This document shows positions 7,570-15,326 of a stretch of 36,819 nucleotides of DNA, piece by piece. Under the pieces are notes generated by a model. The model saw only the letters and a program-made list of their open reading frames with translations, had not been told where the DNA came from and ran no database searches. The position numbers and the translations under genes are program-made. Every line of letters begins with the position of its first letter. The stretch's first letter is position 1. The stretch comes from an uncultured Mycolicibacterium sp. (GTDB lineage Bacteria; Actinomycetota; Actinomycetes; Mycobacteriales; Mycobacteriaceae): positions 1-36,819 of the forward strand of contig CAMFLL010000029.1 in the NCBI GenBank assembly GCA_945957405.1. Direction: 5' to 3'.

Positions 7570-8321
7570 GGCGTTGCGGAGTCGAATGCGGCGATGGCCG
7601 CCAGCAGCGTCGGCCGGGCCTGCCGATCGGTCATGATCCGTCGGGCCACATCGGTCAGATGGTCGCCGTGGGTACGTGCGTAACTGCGAAGAAGTTGAAA
7701 TGCCTCCTCGACGGAGATGTCTAGCGTTTCACGCAGGAAACCTTTGGCCTGTTCGACGACGATGCGGCTGGTCAGTGCCGAGCGGAGCTGCGGCATGACC
7801 GTCGAGGCTGTATGTGGGTTTTCCTGCAGGATCGCGACTGACGCGATGTGGGCAAGCGTTTGGCCGACGAGGAGATCTGCCTCGTTGAGCTCGCCGGATT
7901 GGGTTCCGAACAGGCCGAGCGCGCCCATGACGCGGCCTGCGGCACGCATCGGGACGGCGTGCACGGAGGAGAAGCCGGCCTCGATCGCGGCGGGGACGAA
8001 GCGCGGCCAGCGGCTAGCTTCGGCGTTGAGGTCGGCAACGGAGACCGGCTGCCCGGTGAAATAGCAGTCGACACAAGGACCTTCGTCCGCCTGGAGTTGG
8101 AAGAGCTCCAAGTCCCGGGTCGCCTCGGACGTGGCCGCGAGCAGGACGAGCTGCTCGAGCGGGTCGGCGAGCAGGAGGCCGGCCGACTCCACGTCGAGCA
8201 GTTCGGCGCAGCGCTCGGTGAGTTCGGTGAGCAGGTCGACGACGTCGAAGTCATCGAGCAGGCTGTCGACGAGCGTAACGACCGCGTCCAGTACACGGGT
8301 TTCACGAGGGGTCTCGGTCAT
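7560..8321 (-). CDS. GAF-ANTAR regulator 2
   Basis: This 253-aa protein has a GAF domain (about residues 20-165) followed by an ANTAR domain (about 180-235; SALTSRIVVEQAKGFLRETL ... ARTHGDHLTDVARRI). The expected role is signal-dependent RNA-binding antitermination. The GAF domain contains DEGPCVDCYF. The start is supported by GGAGTGCGAG directly before the ATG. It is separated by 30 bases from the upstream GAF-ANTAR gene on the same strand, so these two form an operon. The stop overlaps that of regulator 1, which is encoded on the opposite strand. Confidence 0.88.
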   Translation of the reverse strand: MTETPRETRVLDAVVTLVDSLLDDFDVVDLLTELTERCAELLDVESAGLLLADPLEQLVLLAATSEATRDLELFQLQADEGPCVDCYFTGQPVSVADLNAEASRWPRFVPAAIEAGFSSVHAVPMRAAGRVMGALGLFGTQSGELNEADLLVGQTLAHIASVAILQENPHTASTVMPQLRSALTSRIVVEQAKGFLRETLDISVEEAFQLLRSYARTHGDHLTDVARRIMTDRQARPTLLAAIAAFDSATPQA

Positions 8322-8351
8322 CTCGCACTCCGTCCCGGGTTGCGTAGGGCA

Positions 8352-9059
8352 TTAGTCGGCCTCGAGCCGCAGGCGGCGATCGAGGATGTCGCGGGCGACG
8401 TCGGTGGAGCTGCGGCCGGTGGCATAGGCGTGCGCGCGCAGGCGCACCAGGGCCTCGGCGGGTTCGACCCCGAGTTGTGCGACGAGCATCCCGGTCGCCT
8501 GGCTGACTTCGGCGCGGGACAAGGCGTGAAGTTCGGCCCAGGTGTTGCTTTCCGGGTCGGTAACGGCGGACTGAAGGTCGGCGTCAAGGAGGTCCAGCAT
8601 GGGGACACCGGCAAGTTCGGCGGCGACGATGGCGGCGGCGAAGTGTTCGCCCTCGAGAAGCCCGGGCTGGGCGCGGAAGAGGTCCAGGGCGCCGATGTGC
8701 TCACCGGCGACGAGGACGGGCATGGCGAAGACGCCGCGGATGTCGTGGGAGAGCATGGCCGGGCCGTAAATCGGCCAGCGAGGGTCTTCGGGGTCGGCGA
8801 GGTCAGCAACGAGGACTGGTGCGTGATGGGAGACGGAATCCAGGCATGGGCCTTCACCGAGCGTGAACTGCAGTTCGTCGTAGACGCGCGCGAGATCGCC
8901 GCTGGAGCCGAGCGTTCCGTTGTTGACACCGTCGAAGACGATCGAGATAGCGGCCGCATCGATGTCGAGGAGCCCCACACAGGCCTCGCAGAGCCGATCG
9001 GCGGCCTCGACCCCGCGCCGCCCGTCGACGGCGGCGAGGAGTTGGTCAGGGATCGCCAC
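8352..9059 (-). CDS. GAF-ANTAR regulator 3
   Basis: From the GTG at 9059 the product has 235 residues, the usual length for a compact GAF-ANTAR protein: VAIPDQLLAAVDGRRGVEAA, the GAF core with GEGPCLDSV, and ANTAR ALSRAEVSQATGMLVAQLGV ... STDVARDILDRRLRLE. The open frame continues upstream to 9386, but that extension is rich in Arg, Pro and Ser, has no domain and is probably untranslated. No strong ribosome binding site precedes the GTG, so the start is uncertain. It is the first gene of a two-gene operon with regulator 2. Three members of one regulator family in 2.3 kb suggests local duplication, although sequence divergence is high. Confidence 0.8.
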   Translation of the reverse strand: MAIPDQLLAAVDGRRGVEAADRLCEACVGLLDIDAAAISIVFDGVNNGTLGSSGDLARVYDELQFTLGEGPCLDSVSHHAPVLVADLADPEDPRWPIYGPAMLSHDIRGVFAMPVLVAGEHIGALDLFRAQPGLLEGEHFAAAIVAAELAGVPMLDLLDADLQSAVTDPESNTWAELHALSRAEVSQATGMLVAQLGVEPAEALVRLRAHAYATGRSSTDVARDILDRRLRLEAD

Positions 9060-9412
9060 ATCTAGCCGAGCAGATGGGGGGCTGTGGGGCGTGTCATTCC
9101 TCCACCCTCCTCTACTTGGGGCGGCTTGGCGAGGATAGGTGATCAGCGCCGGAAGCCGACCGCTCGTTGACGCGCCGACCAACCAGGCGTGTACTGGAGG
9201 TCTACTAGCGAAAGACCTCAAATGCTCCGCCGCCTCCTGCTCCATCCGGTAATTCAGCCCGCCGCGAGTCGCGCCGCCGACGCCCGGCGCGCAATCGCTC
9301 GTATTCAGAGCAAGATTGCGTTCGGTAATCGGAATCACGACACGCGGCTCGAACACCAACAGCGAGCCGACCGCGGTCGTGAGCACGACACGCCAGCACC
9401 GTAGTCACCCGG
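9060..9412. other. Intergenic stretch between regulator 3 and the desaturase
   Basis: The stretch is open in one minus-strand frame but low in protein character. It should contain the promoter of the regulator 3/2 operon and the end of the desaturase transcript. No palindrome, terminator hairpin or RNA gene was recognised. Confidence 0.4.
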
Positions 9413-10621
9413 TCAACGCCCGCGCCCCCGCGCGTGCGCCCGCAACGCCGTTTGCAGCCCCACGATCCGACCGCCCGACCGCGTAGTCGGCGCAGCGGAG
9501 GTGCTGAACTTGTGCTCCGCCGCGGTTTCCGGCGCACTGTCACTCGTCGCCCACAACAATCCGTCGGGCAGCGCCAGTTTGTGGATCGTTCGCAGCGTCA
9601 GAAGATACTGCCGCACAAGCGGACCGGTGGTGTAATGCAGATCGTATTTGTCGCACAGCGCCCGTACCCGGACGGCGATTTCCGCATAACGGTTACTGGG
9701 CAGGTCGGGAAACAGGTGGTGTTCGATCTGGTAACACAGATTTCCGGTCGAAAATGCCAGCAGTGGACCAGCTTTGAAGTTCGCAGCACCCAGCATCTGC
9801 CGCAGATACCACTCGGCCCTGGTTTCATCCTTCAGTAACTCGGCCGTGAATTTCCCTGCCCCATCCGGGAAATGCCCGCAGAAGATGACCACATACGTCC
9901 ACAGGTTCCGCAGCAGGTTGGCCATCGCGTTCGCTGCCAGAGTCCTGCGCCACCGAGATCGGCTCAACGCCGGGAAGAGCACGTAGTCCTTGACCGCCTG
10001 GCGACCGATCTTTGCGATCAACGCCCTTGTCTGCGTGGCACTTTCGACAGGTGTCGCCACCCGTAAGCGTTCGAAATCCACGTCGTGCAGGGCGATCCCC
10101 CATTCGAATGTGGCAGCCAACAACAGGTTCTGAAGCGGCTGCAGCAGATATTGCGGCTTCCAGGACTGATCGCGGGTTACTCGCATCACGCCGAAGCCGA
10201 GATCGTCATCCATGCCGAGAACGTTGCTGTACACGTGGTGGCGATAGTTGTGCGAATATCTCCACTGCGAGGACAGCCCCATGTCCCACTCCCAGGTAGT
10301 GGAGTGAACTTCGGGATCGTTCATCCAATCCCATTGACCGTGGAGGACGTTGTGGCTGATCTCCATGTTGTCGACGCTCTTTGCATAGGCCAGCGTCGCG
10401 GTGCCCAAAGCCCAGCCGGCGCGTGAACGAGTGCAGCCGATGAGCAGGCGCCCAACGACGTCGAGCGTCCGTTGGAGCTTGATGGTGCGCTGGATATAGG
10501 CCGCGTCGCGTTCCCCGCGGGAGTCCTCGATGTCTCGTCGAATCGCGTCCAATTCGTGTCCGAGTGCATCGATGTCCGCCTCACTCAGATGGGCGTACGC
10601 AGCGATATCGGTGATTGCCAT
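9413..10621 (-). CDS. DesA3-like membrane fatty acid desaturase
   Basis: The 402-aa integral membrane di-iron enzyme would introduce a double bond into acyl chains. The three histidine boxes are present: HNVLH (90-94), HNYRHH (124-129) and QIEHH (about 294-298). The N-terminus (MAITDIAAYAHLSEADIDAL) and segments such as NMEISHNVLHGQWDWMNDPE and CGHFPDGAGKF closely resemble M. tuberculosis DesA3, the stearoyl-CoA delta-9 desaturase, as remembered from the family. It is about 25 residues shorter at the C-terminus and is likely a paralogue, so no symbol is given. DesA3 takes electrons from an NADPH oxidoreductase; none is encoded nearby. AGGAAATCTC precedes the ATG. An inverted repeat at 10731-10751 lies between it and the divergent plus-strand genes. 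Confidence 0.9.
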   Translation of the reverse strand: MAITDIAAYAHLSEADIDALGHELDAIRRDIEDSRGERDAAYIQRTIKLQRTLDVVGRLLIGCTRSRAGWALGTATLAYAKSVDNMEISHNVLHGQWDWMNDPEVHSTTWEWDMGLSSQWRYSHNYRHHVYSNVLGMDDDLGFGVMRVTRDQSWKPQYLLQPLQNLLLAATFEWGIALHDVDFERLRVATPVESATQTRALIAKIGRQAVKDYVLFPALSRSRWRRTLAANAMANLLRNLWTYVVIFCGHFPDGAGKFTAELLKDETRAEWYLRQMLGAANFKAGPLLAFSTGNLCYQIEHHLFPDLPSNRYAEIAVRVRALCDKYDLHYTTGPLVRQYLLTLRTIHKLALPDGLLWATSDSAPETAAEHKFSTSAAPTTRSGGRIVGLQTALRAHARGRGR

Positions 10622-10730
10622 GAGATTTCCTGGTCGATCCGCCCCTACAGGCGACGGTCTGGGCTCTTGTGAAAACCCGAAGTGGGTGCGGACGACCGGC
10701 CGAGATTGATGAAGATGACAGAAGCGCGTC

Positions 10731-10751
10731 GGCGTACCTCCAGCGTACGCC
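10731..10751. promoter_or_regulatory. Inverted repeat in a divergent intergenic region
   Basis: GGCGTAC (10731-10737) and GTACGCC (10745-10751) form a perfect 7-bp inverted repeat with a 7-base spacer. It lies between the desaturase gene (minus) and the small basic protein and dehydrogenase genes (plus). The arrangement suits a dimeric regulator acting on one or both directions. TAAAGT about 30 bases downstream could be a -10 for the plus-strand genes. Confidence 0.4.
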
Positions 10752-10833
10752 CGCCAATGCTGAGCGTCGCAGGCGCAGGAGAGTAAAGTCGGGGAATCGG
10801 GACCACCAAGGCCCCCATGATCAAGGGGTCAGG

Positions 10834-10971
10834 ATGTCTGATAAATCTCCTCGGCAAACGATGAGCAAGAAGTCCGGGAAATCTCTCAAGGAGAAACGCG
10901 CCGTCAAACACGCCAAGGCCGCCGCCAAGGTCTCGTCCACCGAGGCGTTGCTTCATGACAAGAAGCGCTGA
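10834..10971 (+). CDS. Small lysine-rich basic protein
   Basis: This 45-aa protein (MSDKSPRQTMSKKSGKSLKE ... HDKKR) consists almost entirely of Lys, Ser, Ala and Glu with no hydrophobic core. Such small basic proteins recur in mycobacteria and probably bind nucleic acid or are intrinsically disordered; the function is unknown to me. AAGGGG six bases before the ATG supports this start. A much longer upstream extension of the frame is Arg-rich and unlikely to be coding. The 3' end overlaps the start of the dehydrogenase gene by 17 bases, which implies translational coupling. Confidence 0.75.
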   Translation: MSDKSPRQTMSKKSGKSLKEKRAVKHAKAAAKVSSTEALLHDKKR

Positions 10972-12178
10972 GGTACAACATCTTTCGTTAGGCATCTTGG
11001 CTCGCTCGCGCAAGCCGAATGAGCGCAGGCTGCCGATCCACCCGGCGCATTTCGTCAAGATCGACCATCAGATCCGGCGCCGGATCTTCGTCGAGTACGG
11101 CTACGGGGCAGAGTTTGGGTCCACAGACGACGCGCTGGCTGGACTCGTCGGCGGAGTCAGGACCCGGGATCAACTCATCGCCGACTGCGACGTCATCCTC
11201 TTGCCGAAAGTTCAGGCCGACGACCTGGCCGAGCTCAGGGCGGGACAGGTCGCCTGGGGCTGGCCACATTGCGTCCAGGACACCGCGCTTACGCAAACTG
11301 CCATCGATCGGCGACTGACCTTGATCGCCTTCGAGGCGATGAACCACTGGCAGGCCGACGGCGGATTCGGCCTGCACGTCTTTCACAAGAACAACGAACT
11401 GGCCGGGTACTGCTCAGTCATCCACGCCATGCAGCTGGCCGGGATCACCGGCAGCTACGGCCGGCGGCTGCGGGCTTCCGTCATCGGATTCGGCGCCACC
11501 GCCCGTGGCGCGGTCACCGCGTTGAATGCCCACGGCGTCGACGATGTCCGCGTACTGACCAATCGCGATGTCGCGGCTGTCGGTTCGCCGATTCACTCCA
11601 CTGAGATCATCCAGATGGGCCGCGACGACGACGCGCCCAACCGGACGTGGGCCGACACGCCGGACGCCGGCGTTGTGCCGGTGGCCCGTGTACTTGCCGA
11701 CAATGACATCGTCGTCAACTGCGTACTACAGGACCCAACGGCGCCACTGATTTTCGTGACCGAGGAGGATCTTTCCACGTTCACACCTGGGAGCCTGATC
11801 ATCGACGTCTCCTGCGACGAAGGCATGGGTTTCAGTTGGGCGCATCCGACCACGTTCACCGAGCCGATCGTCGAGTTGCCCAACGGCGTCCACTACTACG
11901 CCGTGGACCACAGCCCGTCCTACTTGTGGAACTCGGCAACGTGGGAGATCAGCGAGGCATTGCGGCCCCACATCGAGACGCTTCTCGGCGGGCCTGCGGC
12001 GTGGAATTCGACCCCCACGATCTGCCGGGCCATCGAGATTCGCGACGGTGTCGTCCTAAATCCCGACATCCTGTCTTTTCAACACCGCGACACTGCCTAT
12101 CCGCACGCCATCCGCACTGACAGCTGCGCACCACGGCCTGCGGGTCAGCGACCGCCTTCGGAGTCCCACGTCGACTGA
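10955..12178 (+). CDS. N5-(carboxyethyl)ornithine synthase-like / alanine dehydrogenase-family enzyme
   Basis: The 407-aa protein belongs to the alanine dehydrogenase/transhydrogenase superfamily. The N-terminal substrate domain has LSLGILARSRKPNERRLPIH and the conserved VEYGYGAEFG. The NAD(P)-binding Rossmann segment ASVIGFGATARGAV is at about residues 174-187, and the C-terminal part contains IIDVSCDEGMGFSWAHPTTF and YAVDHSPSYLWNSAT. Members act either as alanine dehydrogenases or as N5-(carboxyethyl)ornithine synthases, which reductively condense an amino acid with pyruvate; the overall pattern fits the latter group better. The last 20 residues look unconserved. It overlaps the small basic protein gene at its 5' end and the antisense 57-aa ORF at its 3' end. 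A truncated homologue lies at 20239-20340. Confidence 0.8.
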   Translation: MTRSAEVQHLSLGILARSRKPNERRLPIHPAHFVKIDHQIRRRIFVEYGYGAEFGSTDDALAGLVGGVRTRDQLIADCDVILLPKVQADDLAELRAGQVAWGWPHCVQDTALTQTAIDRRLTLIAFEAMNHWQADGGFGLHVFHKNNELAGYCSVIHAMQLAGITGSYGRRLRASVIGFGATARGAVTALNAHGVDDVRVLTNRDVAAVGSPIHSTEIIQMGRDDDAPNRTWADTPDAGVVPVARVLADNDIVVNCVLQDPTAPLIFVTEEDLSTFTPGSLIIDVSCDEGMGFSWAHPTTFTEPIVELPNGVHYYAVDHSPSYLWNSATWEISEALRPHIETLLGGPAAWNSTPTICRAIEIRDGVVLNPDILSFQHRDTAYPHAIRTDSCAPRPAGQRPPSESHVD

Positions 12179-12318
12179 GCTGCATCGGCTTCATCGCGAT
12201 CGCTTTCCTCACACCGGACCCTGCGTCGAACACCGGCACGGAGGATGTCGAAAACGGTCAGCGGGACATGACAATCGTCGTGGCTGCCGGTAACCGGCGC
12301 CTTGGTGATGTGCGTCAT
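12145..12318 (-). CDS. Possible 57-aa ORF coupled to the HPF-like gene
   Basis: A frame starting MTHITKAPVTGSHDDCHVPL and ending STWDSEGGR has its ATG (12316-12318) interlocked with the TGA of the HPF-like gene (12315-12317) as ATGA. Such an overlap is typical of translational coupling. No family is recognised; the second half is rich in Arg, Asp and Glu. It overlaps the 3' end of the dehydrogenase gene on the other strand by 34 bases. It would be the third gene of the minus-strand mini-operon. The overlap is the main evidence, so confidence is modest. Confidence 0.4.
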   Translation of the reverse strand: MTHITKAPVTGSHDDCHVPLTVFDILRAGVRRRVRCEESDRDEADAAQSTWDSEGGR

Positions 12319-12740
12319 GACTTGCTCTCTTTCGGCCCGCTGTCGCGAGCACTCGTTGTGGTCCCTGGGTGCCGAATCGTATGTCGCCTTAGCCGGCGGT
12401 TGTTCATTGGTTCGCTCGCCGATTTCTGATGTTCGAGCTGCCGGATCAGCTCACGCTTCGCTTCTCCCAGGGCACGACCGAAGTCGGGATTTTCAGCCAC
12501 AGCCACCAGCAGCGGACGACCGGGCAACCGCGTGCGCAAGGTGATGCGTTGTTCAGCGCCGCCACGGTCTTGCAGGGCGACGTCGATGTCGATGTCGCGC
12601 GGGTCCCACTTGCCCAGATACGGTGCCAGCAACGACAACGAATCCATCACGAAAGACTGTTCTTTGGCTGCGAAGCCCGCTCCGACCCGGATCGCATTCT
12701 TGCGAAAGGCCTTTCGCTGATCGTCTTGAGAATTTTTCAT
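12315..12740 (-). CDS. HPF/RaiA-like ribosome-associated protein
   Basis: The 141-aa product carries a domain of about 95 residues resembling the S30EA/HPF fold: IRVGAGFAAKEQSFVMDSLS, then DIDIDVALQDRGGAEQRITL, then PLLVAVAENPDFGRALGEAK and a basic helix (KRELIRQLEHQK). Proteins of this type bind the ribosome in stationary phase or hypoxia and favour hibernation. Similarity to classical HPF is only at the pattern level, and the C-terminal 40 residues are a disordered basic tail. ATG at 12740 is chosen because GGAGG lies six bases upstream; an in-frame ATG at 12752 lacks this. It is the second gene of a minus-strand unit, 22 bases behind the DUF6307-like gene. Confidence 0.7.
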   Translation of the reverse strand: MKNSQDDQRKAFRKNAIRVGAGFAAKEQSFVMDSLSLLAPYLGKWDPRDIDIDVALQDRGGAEQRITLRTRLPGRPLLVAVAENPDFGRALGEAKRELIRQLEHQKSASEPMNNRRLRRHTIRHPGTTTSARDSGPKESKS

Positions 12741-12762
12741 CGTGCCCTCCATGGCGGGAATT

Positions 12763-12918
12763 TCAGCGCATCTTCTCGGGGATGGAATTCAGCGCGTGCA
12801 ACACATGCACGGCCAGTTCCCCTGCGGCCTTGTCCGAGAGGTCGGAGTGGGCACGGATCGTGTCGCTCACCAATTCGACGCGTTGAAGGTAAGGAGTGCG
12901 CAATGTCGGCGTAGTCAT
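12763..12918 (-). CDS. DUF6307-like small protein, copy 1
   Basis: The ORF encodes 51 residues, starting MTTPTLRTPYLQRVELVSDT and ending HVLHALNSIPEKMR. It matches the product of 20409-20567 closely, which supports both as real genes. The family appears to be the small mycobacterial DUF6307 group (name recalled, not checked). It forms two short helices and has no known function. GAAGGAAA precedes the ATG. About 70 bases of upstream sequence are conserved between the two copies, so they probably share a promoter. It is the first gene of the unit with the HPF-like and 57-aa ORFs. A longer ORF on the same strand in another frame (12737-12955) is a shadow. Confidence 0.75.
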   Translation of the reverse strand: MTTPTLRTPYLQRVELVSDTIRAHSDLSDKAAGELAVHVLHALNSIPEKMR

Positions 12919-12990
12919 CTGAATTTCCTTCATAGTCGAACATGTTCGCTCGCAATCGAGCTGCTCGATACCTATGACGCTACGCCGATT
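12919..12990 (-). promoter_or_regulatory. Conserved upstream region of DUF6307-like copy 1
   Basis: Read on the minus strand, this leader aligns with 20568-20640 upstream of copy 2. Shared blocks are GGCGTA, GTCA, a TAT-containing -10-like block, GAGC(A/T)GCTCG and GCGAGCGAACATG. Conservation in non-coding sequence indicates a common promoter or 5' leader. The palindrome CGAACATGTTCG (12937-12948) is perfect here and imperfect in copy 2; its spacing excludes a LexA box. Confidence 0.5.
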
Positions 12991-13018
12991 TTCGTCGCCA
13001 CGTATGACGAACTTGTGC

Positions 13019-13822
13019 TCACCCGATCGACACCAGTTGGTCGATCGAGTCCCATGGAAGGTCCCCGGCGACGATGGCCCTCACCTCGAACTGATTCAGT
13101 GTTATCGAACCCTTGTGGTTGTCCAGGAAGGCAATATCGGCGGCGTCGCGTCCGGTGGCGATGCGGACCAACGTCTGTCGCGGCGCCAAGAGAGTCCCGT
13201 CAACCACCCGCCAGTGCCCGTCGACGAATGCCTCGGCGACGGCGTGGAAGTCCATGGGAGCGAGCCCCGGCGCATAGACCGAGACGACCCTGGCAGGCAC
13301 GTTCACCGCCCGCAACAACGCCACCACCAGGTGGGCAAAGTCGCGACACACCCCCGCGCCGGCAAGGAGCGTATCGACGGCACCGTCGATGGGATCGCTG
13401 GACCCTGGTACATAGTGCAGTCGGGTCCCGACCCACGAGGACACCTTTTCCAGCAAGGTTGTCGAATCGAGGTACTCTCCGAATTCTGTTGCAGCGAAGC
13501 CGAAGAACTTGTCAGCCTCGGCGTAGCGGCTCGGACGCAGGTACATGGAGAGGTCATACTCGGTCACCGGCGCCGGATCCGTCCGGCCGATGATGGTGGC
13601 TGTGTAGTCGACGGTCAGCACGCCGATCGGTACGTCCAGCTTGTGAATGCGGTTGCCGTGTGTGCCACTGATTTCCATCGGTTGCACGCTCGCGCCGTCC
13701 AGTACAAATGACAGGGCTTCGTCGACTGAGGCGTTGGGATGCGGCGCGGCCGCGATCTGGAATTCCAACGTCGTCGGCGCCGTGATTTCGACTTCGAGGT
13801 GCGCGGCAACGTCTCGTCTCAT
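13019..13822 (-). CDS. Transglutaminase-like cysteine protease-fold protein
   Basis: The 267-aa product has an N-terminal beta-rich domain (about residues 1-100) and a transglutaminase-core domain. Its catalytic triad is visible: Cys in AGVCRDFAHL (about 157), His in DFHAVAEAF (about 191) and Asp in RVVDGT (about 206). Bacterial proteins of this type act as peptidases or amidases, some on peptidoglycan or polyglutamate; the substrate is unknown here. No signal peptide is visible, so it appears cytoplasmic. AGGAGGAG lies five bases before the ATG at 13822, which clearly fixes the start; the long upstream extension of the frame is not coding. It follows the GH130-like gene (stop at 13848) by 25 bases and is likely the last gene of that operon. 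Confidence 0.88.
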   Translation of the reverse strand: MRRDVAAHLEVEITAPTTLEFQIAAAPHPNASVDEALSFVLDGASVQPMEISGTHGNRIHKLDVPIGVLTVDYTATIIGRTDPAPVTEYDLSMYLRPSRYAEADKFFGFAATEFGEYLDSTTLLEKVSSWVGTRLHYVPGSSDPIDGAVDTLLAGAGVCRDFAHLVVALLRAVNVPARVVSVYAPGLAPMDFHAVAEAFVDGHWRVVDGTLLAPRQTLVRIATGRDAADIAFLDNHKGSITLNQFEVRAIVAGDLPWDSIDQLVSIG

Positions 13823-13847
13823 GGGTGCTCCTCCTGTTCGCGGACGG

Positions 13848-15326
13848 TCACGCTGCGAGCGCTGCGAGGAGCTCACTGAGCCGCACCGTCGCGAATCCGA
13901 TTGCAGCGTCACCGATTCCATACGGCAGCACAACCGCACCGTTGTGGGCCAGCGCACCGCACGAGTAGACGACATTGGGCACGTAGCCCTCCTGCTCGTC
14001 AACGGCGGGACTCAACAGCGGCTGGCGCAGCTGACCGATAATCCTGGTCGGGTCGTCGAGGTCGAGCAAGATCGCCCCGATGCGGTATGTGCGCATCGGG
14101 CCGACACCGTCGGTGAGCACCAGCCACCCCGCCTCAGTTTCGATGGGTGAGCCGCAGTTTCCGAGTTGCAACGCTTCCCACGCCCGAGCCGGCTGCTGGC
14201 AGGCGGCCGATGTCGCCCATTCGAATGGGTGGTCTGAGAACGCAATGGAATTCGATTCGCGGTCCGATCGCGACATCGCCGCGAAACGACCGCCGATCCG
14301 TCGTGGAAACAGCGCCAGACCCTTGTTAGCCGCGGCGCGCCCCACCATCGGCGTCGACGTGAACGTTCGGAAATCCGTCGTCTGCAGCAGCTGCTGGCTG
14401 ATATGCGATCCGCTGTACGCGGTATAGCTGGCATAGAACGCGACTGTGCCGTCGTCGTCGACGAAACGGACGAATCTGGCGTCCTCCATGCCGGCGGCTT
14501 CGGCGCTTGTCGCCGGCCACAGGACACGCTCGGAAAAGGCTAGGTGGTCGCCGAATTCGACAGCATAGGTCCGGTCGGCGATCGTGCGCATCAGCGAAAT
14601 CGTTTCGGTCGCACGACCGCGCGTGCGTCGGTGCGTCTCGAGGTTGCCGAGCTGCTCGTCGAGGTCGGCTCGAGTGAACCGCTCACCGAGCGCATCGAGG
14701 ACGAAGTGGGCCGCCTCCCCCGGCCCTTGCAGCCGGCCTAGCTCGCTGCGCATCACTGCGCCGTCCAACAGTGTTGACACCACCGTGCCCGCGGTCGCGA
14801 AGTCAGCCGGGTCGTCGATGGTGACGTCGCCTGCTTCGTCGACGACGCCGGTGCGGAACCCGATAGAGGAGCGGTGACCCTCACCGATCCCCCGCACGCT
14901 CATCACGAATCGTAACCTGCCAGAGGGGATTCCGGCCTGATCAGGATGGGCCACCACACTGGGATTGCACAACGCGGCGCCCTCGATCGCATACTCGTTG
15001 GTGAACACCGCACCCAGCAACAACATTCGCACATCGGAAAGTTGCCGCGTGGGATCGAGCCGGTCGGCGATTTCACGGGCGTGCCGCCGGAATGTGCCGA
15101 CGAGATCACGATGACGCCCGTCGAAGCGGAGGACCACGTCATCAAGGGACGCGCGGGCCTCTTCCTCGTCGAGCGCAAGGATGCGAGCAAGCACTGCGCC
15201 CGCACGGGAGTCCTGCTTCTCGAAACCCTCCTGCCCGGGCACGAACAGCCGCGTGATGACTCGGGCCGGGTCGGCCCGCAGCCGAATCGGGCAACGCGTC
15301 ACCAGACCGGTCCGCACCGAAGTCAT
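13848..15326 (-). CDS. GH130-like glycoside phosphorylase/hydrolase-family protein
   Basis: The 492-aa product (MTSVRTGLVTRCPIRLRADP) has an N-terminal helical region of about 130 residues and a five-bladed beta-propeller region of GH130 type (beta-mannoside phosphorylases and relatives). Recognisable elements are LLGAVFTNEYAIEGAALCNP, the hallmark GMEDARFVRF (about residue 280), ALFPRRIGGRFAAMSR, GNCGSPIETEAGWLVLTDGV and YVPNVVYSCGALAHNGAVVLPY. GH130 enzymes phosphorolyse or hydrolyse beta-mannosides and can run in the synthetic direction; which applies is unknown. The ATG overlaps the stop of the hairpin-glycosidase gene as ATGA, so translation is coupled. A longer frame to 15806 is an artefact of reading through that gene. 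Confidence 0.8.
   Translation of the reverse strand: MTSVRTGLVTRCPIRLRADPARVITRLFVPGQEGFEKQDSRAGAVLARILALDEEEARASLDDVVLRFDGRHRDLVGTFRRHAREIADRLDPTRQLSDVRMLLLGAVFTNEYAIEGAALCNPSVVAHPDQAGIPSGRLRFVMSVRGIGEGHRSSIGFRTGVVDEAGDVTIDDPADFATAGTVVSTLLDGAVMRSELGRLQGPGEAAHFVLDALGERFTRADLDEQLGNLETHRRTRGRATETISLMRTIADRTYAVEFGDHLAFSERVLWPATSAEAAGMEDARFVRFVDDDGTVAFYASYTAYSGSHISQQLLQTTDFRTFTSTPMVGRAAANKGLALFPRRIGGRFAAMSRSDRESNSIAFSDHPFEWATSAACQQPARAWEALQLGNCGSPIETEAGWLVLTDGVGPMRTYRIGAILLDLDDPTRIIGQLRQPLLSPAVDEQEGYVPNVVYSCGALAHNGAVVLPYGIGDAAIGFATVRLSELLAALAA

Noticed and set aside
7848..9065. 405-aa plus-strand ORF across two GAF-ANTAR genes
   Set aside because: It is the antisense of two genes with clear domains; its translation is Gly/Glu/Arg-rich and has no recognisable fold.
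12937..12948. CGAACATGTTCG as a LexA box
   Set aside because: The half-sites are two bases apart, not four, and the copy-2 version is imperfect; it does not fit TCGAAC-N4-GTTCGA.
13823..14002. N-terminal extension of the transglutaminase-like protein
   Set aside because: A perfect AGGAGGAG site fixes the start at 13822 and the extension overlaps the GH130-like gene in another frame.
14764..14778. Operator-like TCCAACAGTGTTGAC in the GH130-like gene
   Set aside because: It matches 13 of 15 bases but lies deep inside a coding sequence with no promoter nearby; probably chance.
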